Of a stretch of DNA of 64,000 nucleotides, positions 44,249 to 53,916 are shown one piece after another (within the stretch, counting starts at the first letter, position 1; each line of letters opens with the position of its first letter). The stretch comes from Echria macrotheca (taxonomy: Eukaryota; Ascomycota; Sordariomycetes; Sordariales; Schizotheciaceae). The stretch is from NCBI GenBank assembly GCA_030411725.1, contig MU839838.1, positions 930,001 to 994,000 on the forward strand. Direction: 5' to 3'. The notes under the pieces are model-generated. The model saw only the letters and a program-made list of their open reading frames with translations. It did no database searches and had not been told where the DNA came from. Both the position numbers and the translations under genes were made by a program.

Positions 44249-46315
44249 ATGAAGATGTGGCCCCCTTGCATTTGTTTCATCTTGGCAGACCCTGATTACG
44301 AGGACGGTGTTCCTTATTCGTTTGATGAAAAAATTGCGCCCTGTCCTCCCGAGCATGCCTTCCGGACGCCATCGTTCTGTGAAACATTTTGTCGCTCAAA
44401 GGGAGCCGGATACTTCTGGGAAATAGGAGGACTGGCTGTGGCTGATTTGTCGTTGAATCATCGTGGAGGAGCGCGTCTGTCTACGACATGTCCGATGTGC
44501 AGACTTGTGAGGAGATGTCTTGAGACAATGTATGGGGTCCCATCCTCGGCCACAGTTCTTGTAGGCTTTGATTACACGATGAATGATTGGATGAGATGGC
44601 GCCTACGCTGCATAACGCCCAACTCTGCCGTCTGCCGGCAGGACAGCGTTAGCACTGTCAGACTTGTATTTCCAACATCCGGTTTGTCCATTCCCGAAAA
44701 ATCGCTGTTCGTTGTGGCGCTTAGAACTAACACGATGGTAGAGAAAGTGCCCAATAACGCCGTGGAGGCGGACCCGATGGCTCCTTCGGTTTTGGAGTTC
44801 ATGAGAAGTCGGATTGAAGATTGCTGCAGTCAACATCAGGACTGCGAAACCCGGCTGGCAGTCAATCTTCCACCTAGACTCGTTGACACCGGACCACTCG
44901 AATGTCACCCCGATGTCAAGCTTATTGAACCAGTGGCTGGTAAAATGGGCAGCTATGCGGCACTAAGTCATTGTTGGGGTGGTTCTCAACCCTTGAGGAC
45001 CACGAATGCGAACCTCACGGTTCATCTAGCGGCAGGAATTCCCTGGCAGTGCCTTCCGAGAAACTTTCAAGACGTCGTTAGGGTCACAAGAGCGCTCGGG
45101 CAACGATATCTGTGGATTGATTCCCTGTGTATCGTCCAAGATGACGAGAAGGACTGGGAAAGAAACGCGGGATTGATGGCCACGATATATCAGCATGCCC
45201 ACTTCACTATTGTGGCGAGCGCTTCGGCGAATCCCGATGCGGGATTTCTTCACCAACGTCAACGAGCAGTTTTCACTTTCGAGGATGAAACAGCTATAGG
45301 GTACGGCGCGCTGATGATGCGAAACCCATGGCGCGACGGAGATCACAGGGACGATTCTAAACGTACCTTTCCTCTGGACCGACGAGGCTGGGCATATCAA
45401 GAGCGAATGATGTCCACTCGAACACTTAGTTTTCGTAACCACATCTCTTTCGAATGCCGAGCAGAGATAACTTGCGAGTGTGGAGTCGATCCGCTCGTGC
45501 CACGACTCGGACCGCGTCGTGAGCTCTGGTGGTCGGAGAGATCGCCGTTGCGGAAAAATCAGTTCCAATCACACCCAATTAACCAGTGGATGAATATGGT
45601 TGCGGAGTACTCGGCCAGGCAATTTACGTACGAGACGGATAGGCTCCCGGCCATCTCCAGCCTCGAAAGGTTTGCGGATCCTATGGGGAAAGACCTCTAT
45701 CTTCATGGGTTGTGGATGAGCAAGATGCCGCAGCACCTGGCGTGGTGTCCAGCGGAGAATCGTATACCGCGCCCCCCCGAATTGTTCCGCATTCCATCGT
45801 GGTCGTGGGCATCGAGAGCCGGCATGGTGTTGTACCCGGAGCGGAATCCTGAGGACTGGTTTCATCCATTTGCCATACGAGTGACAAAATTTCACGGGCT
45901 GGAACCTGGCCTACTCTGCGACCTAGCTCCTGGCGGCGACATGTTGAACCTACCACATCTTCACGTCTCGGCGGTTTGCGGTACTGGCTACGCGCCAAAA
46001 TCACGCTTCTTCGACGTATCTTTCAGGTTTCATCATCATCTGCACGCGTTATCCCTACGTATCAGATGGGATGATTCCCAGGAGATCAAGGAAACAGAAG
46101 AGCTCAAGGCGCTTCTCGTATGGGATAGTATCGCGTTCATTATTCTTAAGCGAGTGGGAACTTCTTCGGCGTTTCGTCGGGTCGGATTTGGCTATAGCCA
46201 GGAGCCTTTTGAACTGACGAACACAATTGGTCATGGTGCTGCGTTCAGGAATTCACTTCGGAGTTACAGTGGCGATACATCATCAGCCCTACGAGAAGAA
46301 TTAATCTTAGTTTAG
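44249..46315 (+). CDS. HET-domain protein (heterokaryon incompatibility)
   Basis: A single exon of 688 residues. HET domains trigger or relay programmed cell death in vegetative incompatibility and other non-self responses. The three family blocks are present: SYAALSHCWGG near residue 234, LWIDSLCIVQDDEKDWERNAGLM-type block near 290-310 followed by IYQHAHFTIVASAS, and RRGWAYQERMMSTRTLSF near 380. An N-terminal Cys-x2-Cys (CPMCRLVRRC) near residue 90 is common in HET proteins. The C-terminal 280 residues are lineage-specific and contain the usual LAWCP...PSWSWAS segment. No STAND, TIR or transmembrane module is fused. A dispersed repeat lies just upstream and a decayed gene fragment just downstream. 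The recognition partner cannot be told. Confidence 0.93.
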   Translation: MKMWPPCICFILADPDYEDGVPYSFDEKIAPCPPEHAFRTPSFCETFCRSKGAGYFWEIGGLAVADLSLNHRGGARLSTTCPMCRLVRRCLETMYGVPSSATVLVGFDYTMNDWMRWRLRCITPNSAVCRQDSVSTVRLVFPTSGLSIPEKSLFVVALRTNTMVEKVPNNAVEADPMAPSVLEFMRSRIEDCCSQHQDCETRLAVNLPPRLVDTGPLECHPDVKLIEPVAGKMGSYAALSHCWGGSQPLRTTNANLTVHLAAGIPWQCLPRNFQDVVRVTRALGQRYLWIDSLCIVQDDEKDWERNAGLMATIYQHAHFTIVASASANPDAGFLHQRQRAVFTFEDETAIGYGALMMRNPWRDGDHRDDSKRTFPLDRRGWAYQERMMSTRTLSFRNHISFECRAEITCECGVDPLVPRLGPRRELWWSERSPLRKNQFQSHPINQWMNMVAEYSARQFTYETDRLPAISSLERFADPMGKDLYLHGLWMSKMPQHLAWCPAENRIPRPPELFRIPSWSWASRAGMVLYPERNPEDWFHPFAIRVTKFHGLEPGLLCDLAPGGDMLNLPHLHVSAVCGTGYAPKSRFFDVSFRFHHHLHALSLRIRWDDSQEIKETEELKALLVWDSIAFIILKRVGTSSAFRRVGFGYSQEPFELTNTIGHGAAFRNSLRSYSGDTSSALREELILV

Positions 46316-46394
46316 GTAGAACTTGTCGTGCAGAAAAAAAGGACATCCTTACTCCCACGCTTCGGATACCCCCTCATATACCTAGCTACATACG

Positions 46395-46760
46395 ATTGTC
46401 GGCCTGTTCGCCGCGGGGTTCTGCACCGACGGTCACCATCCCGATAAGTACCGGGAACTCTGCACGACGTGGCGCCGGCTGCAGCGCGTGCCGGGCCGAC
46501 CCACATTCGCCGATATTGCACTCGCGAGCCAGAACCGCGAAGCCACTGTTTCTGTGAACTAGACCATCGGGTTCTGCGGCGTGCTGCGTATCCCGCTCGA
46601 TTCGGAGGATATGGCGACGCTCGACAGGGTCACCGCGAAGATCTACAGATCGCAGCGCGTGTGGGCAAAGCGGATGGCCTTCATACATGGTCCTCGCCTC
46701 CAAGCAAGTCCGCGGTGCGCGCCGTCGAAGCTGTGTGGGACTGTCAGGGGGCGGCGACTG
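46395..46760 (+). pseudogene. Decayed fragment of an unrecognised protein-coding gene
   Basis: From about 46395 one frame reads as a protein-like sequence (AAGFCTDGHHPDKY, then ADIALASQNREATVSV). A TAG stop at 46560-46562 interrupts it, and the same frame carries on with GFCGVLRIPLDSEDMATL and YRSQRVWAKRMAFIHGP before composition decays near 46720, perhaps by a frameshift. The absence of a start, the internal stop and the loss of frame point to a remnant. I do not recognise the family. It lies between the HET and NACHT genes on the same strand. Confidence 0.4.
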
Positions 46761-46762
46761 AG

Positions 46763-47669
46763 AAGACCGCGAACATAAGGCCGGTGCCTATCAATCAATC
46801 GCCGAAGAAACTTATCTTGATGAAATTCTAGAAGCACATTTTCCTGCTCAAAGAAGCAATTCTTATCCCGACAATGAAGGCGAGGTTGAAGAGCCGCCGT
46901 GAATGATTGGGACACGCGAAAATATGCACCCGTTGCCTCATACCATTGGACGGCCCAGAAACAGGGTTGTATTGCACTTTACAGTGTATAGGTCGTACAC
47001 AATTGCTCGTGAAGGTCATGCCGAGCAGGAATGGTGCGTGGTCGGTTCTGGCGAGGAATAAGGGCAAGTCCGACGAGCCGTCGCGACAAGAGTTACCTAA
47101 CAAGACCTCCAACTCCACCTTTTGAACGCGCGATCAGCCACTCAGGTTCAATCAAAGTTTCGGGTTCCGCTCTTTGGCGGTCCCAGCTGCCCCACTTATC
47201 AAAAGCTTGCTGCGACTTCCTTCTTGTCTCCTCCCGAGAAAAGGCCACCGAGTACCGGCCGCGACGCCAAGTTTCAATGTGTCTATGATGCGCGTTATCC
47301 GTTTATTATGGCCACTTGATAACCCATGACAACGAGAGCACGAGAGCAGACCCAGAGCGCGCTTTTTTCCAAGAGAGGAGCAATGTCTAAGACTTGGCGG
47401 TGTCCAGACCGCCACCCAAGACCGAATCGATGCGGGATGTCGGGGAAATGCTCAGAAACGTCCAATCATCTTAAGGTACGTCGGCCTGCACTAGGCGATC
47501 AAGCTTCTGCAGTAGCCGCTGACGTATCAGCCTCGCTGCCAGGTGATAGCCAGCAGTCCGTGGCCGGAGCAATTGGGCCGGCCAGTGAAAGGCGCACTGC
47601 AGAAATACCCAGGGATGTCGCCTCGAATGCCTCGGCTTAGCAGAGCAAGACCGTCCACAACTCATTCCG
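46763..47669. other. Intergenic region upstream of the NACHT gene
   Basis: No gene is supported. Several short frames (for example 47326-47640 plus) have Ser/Arg-rich random-looking composition. The promoter of the NACHT gene should be in the last few hundred bases. Confidence 0.5.
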
Positions 47670-50600
47670 ATGGCCCAATCTACGCTGTACCGCGAAGCGC
47701 TGGAGAGTTTCAAAACCGAAGCCATTGCCAAATACCGCGAGGAAAAGGACCGCGGCATTCTCGGTGAGTTCCTCACACTGAAAGCCACTCCTCACGATGC
47801 AAAGAAGGCCGCAGAGAGTCTTGGCGAGGAGGTCGGTCGGAAGTACGGCAGTCGCAGAGTTGGCGACACCGAGATCCCTCAGAAGTGGATCGCCGGGATT
47901 CTCGACAACATTGGCAGCTTCATCCAGATCGGTGATTACGCAACCGAGGGTGCACCCGAGTCGGTAGGGTTGGCGTGGTATGCGGTACGGCTTACCCTCT
48001 CCGCCATCCAGGCGAATTATGACCTGTACAACCTCTTTGGCACCGGCCTCAGCGACATCAGCGAGGTCATGATCATCATCCCACACTATGACAAGCTCTA
48101 CGACCAGAGGGGAACGGATGGGTGGACGCCCAGTGGAGTGGTGGACCGGCTTTTCCAAGACATCAAGAAGGTCTATGTCGCCGTTTTGGACTTTTCGCTC
48201 ACGATCAAGCGTCATATCAAGGGCAGCGTGACCGACAAGATTCGACACGGCTTCAAGGACTTCTTTGGTCTCCAAAAGCCCAAGTTTGAAGGAAAGCTTA
48301 CCGAAATTGCCAGACTGAAGAAGAAAATCATCGAGGAATGCCAAGCTGCCTTTCAGGAGAAGGCACTGGAAGGCCTTGACAGCATGCAAGACGTGGTGGG
48401 CGGTATCCGGGCGACCGTCGCTCAGATTCAAGCGTTCCAACCCCAACTGGAGCTCCTCCACGCTGCGCAGATGGCGAAGCTGAACGACATGTACAACGAT
48501 ATCAAGATGTACACAAGGCCGAGAACAGCGTGGGAGCTCGCCCTTCAGGAAGCTGATATTATACAAGCCACTTTGAAGCCCGCCGGCGACAAACGCGCTG
48601 AATTCCTCGCGCTTGCGGATTGTCGATTCTCTGGCACACTCAGTTGGTTCTTCGCCAGCGAAGAGTACTGTTGGTGGAAAAAACAGGCTTGCAGGTTGCT
48701 CTGCATTAATGGTCCACCCGGTAAGTATTGTATCCCGGTTCGGAAGCAACGAGACCGCTGATCTGCATGCAGGAATCGGGAAGTCAACGCTCCTGTCGGT
48801 GATCGCGAAAGAGAGAACTGAGCTAAGCAACCCGCCGGCCGGAAAAATCCTGCTCTATGTCTCGTGTGGACAAGACGGATGCCAAAATGGCGACGATGCT
48901 TTTAACAGCTTGCTCTGTCAACTACATTCACTGGCCATTGGCAGCAAGGATACGAACTTAGTTGAAGCATGCAACAAGGTTCTGATGAACAAATCGAGCA
49001 ATGCCAAGGACGGGCTCTCCACAAACGCCGGGAGGGGCATCGGCTTCGTCGGCGCTCACCAACGTCAAAAGCCCAAACTAGAAGACCCTGCTCTCGCATT
49101 CAAAAAGTTGTCCGGGCTTCTCAAAGTGGAGGAGGTGTTGGTGGTGGTGGATGCCGTCAATGGCCTGTCCGGCGGCGAGAAAATAACGCTCTCTCGCGGT
49201 TTGGTCAAACTTCTGAGCGCCTTCAGAGCCGATGCGATCTCGGCCACAAGACTCCACATACTGGTGGGATCATCAACGCCCTTCGACATTTCCTTCATGT
49301 CAACGGATACCCAGGGGCGGCCCGAGCTGAAAGCCAAAAAGGGCAAGTCATCAGGGGAAGAAGATGCGAGATCCATTGACCTGGGGAGTGATGTCTGGGA
49401 GCGAGAGCATCAAGGGGACCTCAGACTGAAATTCTTGGCGTCTCTACGAGAATTACCTGGACTCTCCGATGGTGAGAAGGATTCGGTGCTTCGCGAAGTC
49501 CTCAGACGGGCGGATGGCCGGTTCATCTACCTCGATATGGCGATGGAATTCTTGCGTCAACCGCTGCTTCGGCCGATAGAGGACCATCTGAAGCTGTTAC
49601 CGGAGCTTGGGGATAGACGGAAGTTCGATGCGGAGCTTCGGAAGCTCGGCCCGAACTATGTGCGCCTCCTCCGCACTGCACTCACCTGGTCGCTGTTGGG
49701 CAAGGTTTGGCCGCGCGCTGAGGTGGTGATGGAGGACTTCAATCAAGTCTACAAGATGGCCTCGTCCGCATCTCAACAAGGCTCGGGATTTCCGCCCCCC
49801 TCACCACTTGACATGGAACAACTTGTAGCTGTCAGCGGGCCATTCTTGAGCCTTCGGGACGAAGCAGATGGCTGCCGAGTCGTCGTGCACGATTACGATA
49901 AAGTTCGGGATTATTGCATGACAGAAGTGGAACAGACGACACCAGAGGAGAAAATGAAGGACATATGTACGACATGCCGGTCTGAAACGCCACGGTTCGG
50001 AACCTTAACCATATCAGAGAAGATAGGTCATCTCGATTTGGCGATTGCGTGCCTCACTCACATCAACAACGCGGTCTTCCAGTCCCGGGCCGGTTTTTTC
50101 GACACGCCAACGGAGGCTAACTCAAGGTCCTCTGTAGAGGAATCACCTAGGCTTAAAAAAGCCGCTACCTACATACCCCCCTGGAAGAGTATCTGCGGGG
50201 CAGCGAGTACGGCATAGACATTACTGGGGAATCTGACGAAGACTTCGGAAGCCACAGTGAGTATAGCGACGAGGGCTTTGACAATCCCGGTGGCGATGAA
50301 CGCGAAGTCTTCCACCCCAGCAGGCACCGGTACATCCTTCGCAGGACCCGTTCATGGCAAGACGAAGAAGGCGAGGCCGCGGATTTCGACTATGACTCGA
50401 TGGAGGATGAAGATGCCGACGAGGCTGGCGTTGATGAATCTGTTTGGGTTGACGGTGAGGCTGATCCCGAGCCTTTGAGGTACGAGATACAGTACTGGCC
50501 TTACCATGTTCGAGAGGCTGAGGACCGGTCCACGGTTGAGGAGAGAGACGCGTGCGACCGGTGGAAGAGGCTTTTCGAAGAACTGGATAAGCTGGTCAAA

Positions 50601-52796
50601 AACCAGTCCATTTTCCACAAATGGCAGAAGACCTATCGCCATGAAACCTCAACCTGGAGCGGGCAGTTCTTCAGCCTAGCTGAGCCCCGCAAACCCGTCC
50701 ATGTCGCGGCGTACCTGGGACTCGCAAGCTGGGCGAGGCATCTCATTGTTTTCCGTGGCGAAGTTGTTCACGAGCTCTCCGGGGGTTGCAACGCGCTCCA
50801 AGCGGCGGCAGGCGGAGCAACGGGCCGGCGAAAAATCCTCGAGGTCTTGCTGAAATGCGGGATCGATGTCAATGCCGAGACAGAAGTAGTGCCGCCAGGT
50901 TTTCATCTGTGGCTCTCGGTCGATTCGAGCTGGGAAGCCGTGGACCTCTTGATGAAGAAAGGAGCCAACCCTCTTCTGAAATGCGCGCCCTACCGCTGGT
51001 TAGCCATCTTCTACTTCGCAGAACGGGGAACCGATATCAGGGCGCTGAGGGCACTCATCACTGGCAAAAAGGCGGCTCGACGCACGGTCAACGATTTCAC
51101 CAGTGTCTTGAATCGGCCTCTCCACTTGCTGCTCAACCGCCAGGAAGTGTCCCTGGATGTTCTAGAGGCTCTCGTCACCACCTACAAGGCCGACGTCAAT
51201 GCTGAGAACTGTAACTCGGAGCGGCCACTCCAGCTTGCAGCGCGCCGGGGTAACCTCGAAGCACTAAAAATTCTATGCAAGTCGGACGAGATCCGCGTCA
51301 ACGACCCGGATTATACTGGCGGCACAGCGCTGCACGACGCAGCTGCCAACGGCCATTCGGCATGTGTGGAATTTTTGATAAGTCAGGGAGCAGACGTGAA
51401 CCAAACCGATGACAAAGGAAGGACAGCCTTGCGCCAGGCTGCATGGTTCGGCCAGGCGGGTTGCGTGAAGACCCTGCTGGAAGCAGGAGCTGATCCGACA
51501 AAACCGGACAATCGTGAGGGCACGCCACTTGTTTACGCCTGTCGGGGGGCATCCGAACAGTCCGCGACCCTGATAATGGACGAACTCCTGCGTCAAGAGC
51601 TGCCCCTCTCTGAAATAAACAAGCCTACCATTTGCCAGCGAACACCACTGAGACAGGCCGCCTCGTACGGGTTCGATAACATCGTCCGGAAGCTGACCGA
51701 CGCAGCCCAAACGCAAGAGGACGAGAGCGGGCTTGCCATCAACTTGCAGGACACCTACAAAAAGATCTCGGTACTGAATCGCCCAGACGTATACAAACAG
51801 ATGTCGGCGCTGCACCGTGCGGCATGGCACGGTCATCTTGAGAGCGTGCGCCTACTTCTCAAAGCTGGGTCGGATGTGACAATCAAGGATGTAAACGGGA
51901 AGAAGGCCATGGATCTCGCCTGTGAAACGTGGGCTCTCTGTCCCAACAAGCCCGGTATGGAGGAAATCGTGTCCCTGCTCATCACCAAGGATCCCGAGTC
52001 TGCAGCTGTCGACCCCGAGCTAAGTGCTCTGTGTGCAGTCCATGGCAACACCCGTCTTCTGCAGCAGCTCGCTAGTCACGGGGCGCCTCTCAACTTGCCG
52101 GACAAGTATGGCTGGACACCGCTGGAGCTTGCAAGAGAATCACGGCATCATGAGTCTGAGATGTACCTACAACAGATCGTGTGGAAAGGGGTGCTGCCAT
52201 CTCGATGGCTTTTGACGAAGCCTTCCTCGGCGCTGACGACCGTGTCAGAGGATGGACTGGTCATTACGCACCCGGGGCATCGCCGCCAGTGTCTCTCCAC
52301 CGACCTACCCCTCCCGGCCGGCTTGGATCGATACTACTTCGAAATCACGCTGAGAAAACCGCCATCAGCGACCGAGTGGTCGCCAAACCCGAAGCGACCA
52401 AGAGATCCGAACCTAGTAGATGGAATCCTCGAAGTAGCTATCGGCTTCTGCACTTCCGGTGCCGCAGCTATAACCTTCCCCGGATGGCCGCCGAAAGATG
52501 ACGCGCCAAATGTCAAATCATGGGGATACTACTCGGACGACGGTGGGGTTCACGGCAGCGAGGGATCGCGGTCCGAACCGGATCCAAGTCGCAAGTACGG
52601 ATTCGGCGTCGGCGACACGGTCGGGTGCGGAGTCGACCTGGTCAACAAAGTGGGTTGGTTCACGCGCAACGGATGCAAGTATCCGTTTCAGGTATCAGGG
52701 AGTCAGGTTCGCGGCCGGCTGTTTCCGTTGGTGGGGGTTCATGATCCGGTTGTGGTGGTAACGAATTTTTCCGGGCCCTTTCGATGGACTGAGTAG
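47670..52796 (+). CDS. NACHT-ankyrin-SPRY NLR-like protein, interrupted by a frameshift
   Basis: Exon 1 (47670-48720) and exon 2 (from 48773) are joined over a 52-nt intron, which splits the Walker A motif GPPGIGKST. The first frame runs to a TAG at 50215-50217 (831 residues); the second is open from about 50182 to 52796. One extra C in the six-C run at 50176-50181 joins them, and the total then divides exactly into about 1691 residues. Domain order: an N-terminal all-helical signalling-type domain (about 1-280); a NACHT NTPase (Walker A near 350, hydrophobic Walker B-like VLVVVDAVNGL near 475); an acidic linker; at least six ankyrin repeats (GGTALHDAAANGHSACVEFL, SALHRAAWHGHLESVRLLL are typical); and a C-terminal SPRY/B30.2 domain (YYFEITL, VAIGFC, SWGYYSDDG, DTVGCGVDL, VGWFTRNG). 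The alternative is two genes, the second starting at the ATG at 50400. Probable role: ligand-sensing STAND protein in non-self response; inference. Confidence 0.8.
50176..50181 (+). other. C-run at the frameshift point of the NACHT-ANK-SPRY gene
   Basis: Six cytosines. Upstream frame reads TYIPPWKS and stops 12 codons later; the downstream frame reads PLEEYLRGSEYG and stays open for 870 codons. The downstream frame is closed by a TAA just before the run, so the shift must occur between that TAA and the first stop, most simply here. Confidence 0.7.
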
Positions 52797-53092
52797 ATAC
52801 CTAGCTGCTGGAAGGCAAACTTGTTATGTGAGACGAACCCGGGCTCACGAATCGTACCTCGTTGCACATGTTCTTTATGTGGAATGCAGATCCAGCACTC
52901 GTGACGTCAGTTCATCCATCATCTCATCACCTGTGTCATCACGCAAGTCACCACTACCCTGCGAAAGGAGCCCCTCGATCTTTAAACCACTCAACTTAAT
53001 CTTTAACTTCTACACACACACACCAAAAAAAACCCCCCACAGGATTGACAGAAGAACAACTCGAAAATTTGAATACCAGTACATATCGAGAA

Positions 53093-53426
53093 ATGACGGG
53101 AAAAGACATCGTCGACAAAGAAGGCCAGCCGATCCACGAGGGCGACACCGTGTGGACGCCCATCCGCGGCGGTAAACACGAGGGCACCGTCGAGAAGATT
53201 GTCACGACCGAGGCTGAGGCCAAAAAGGAGGGTGTCAAACATCCACCCAAGGTTTGTTGTTACCTTATTGATACCTACCTATCTTGACCGAGAAAGAGAA
53301 AAAGAAAAGTGTTGCTGAATTAGTTTGGGTACCTTACCTACATAGGTGTTGTTTACCGACCAGCATGGGCATCATGTTTCGCATAACCCGGGGACGTTGA
53401 GGCATGAAGACATGGAGGGGAAGTAG
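53093..53426 (+). CDS. Small Hva1/TUDOR-like protein (DUF2945 type)
   Basis: Exons 53093-53251 and 53346-53426 are joined in phase 0 over a 94-nt intron (GTTTGT...CATAG), giving 79 residues. The protein matches the pattern of the small 'hypervirulence associated' TUDOR-type family of fungi and bacteria: GDTVWTPIRGGKHEGTVEKI near residue 20-40 and KHPPKVLFTDQHGHHVSHNP across the splice junction. The name of the family reflects a phenotype in one fungus; the biochemical role is unknown. The ATG at 53093 (MTGKDIVDKEG) is the first one in frame. Without the intron the frame would end at a stop shortly after the donor with a non-family tail. Confidence 0.88.
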
Positions 53427-53916
53427 GTAGGGTGATGTTCTGGGTAAGATAAGGTAGCTTGGTGGGCAGTTAGGAGACCGTACCGTACTGTTGTGGAATT
53501 TTACATTTATACCGGTTTGCGATACGGAAGATAAACGTGTGAATGGCAAAGCATGTACCTTAGCTTAAACCGTACGCAGGTAAGTAGGTAAGCAAGGGAG
53601 ATGTAATCCGTACAAGTGGAAAAACTGTCATGGGAATGCACCCTATTCACCCCCATCAAGGTATCTACCAGCGACATCCTCCCAGACCGTATCGCCGTAC
53701 CCTATCCCCTCACCCTTTCGTTCTAGTAATCCACGGATATAACGTTCACCCAACCAACTGATATTCTCGCCCGCTCCCGCCTTATTTCATCAACACAAAA
53801 CACCAAATGAGACATACCTAGCCAAGGTAAACCGTCCATCCCACCCCCAAAGACGCGCCCCTCCTCATAAAAAAAAGGATACATCCCACAGATAAGGTAC
53901 CTACCTTGACAAAAAT
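53427..53916. other. Intergenic region dense in TAGGTA/TACCTA motifs
   Basis: Convergent 3' flanks of the TUDOR-like gene and the large disordered gene. It has at least five TAGGTA/TACCTA-type sites (for example 53424, 53450, 53581, 53815, 53896). No gene is seen. Confidence 0.55.
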
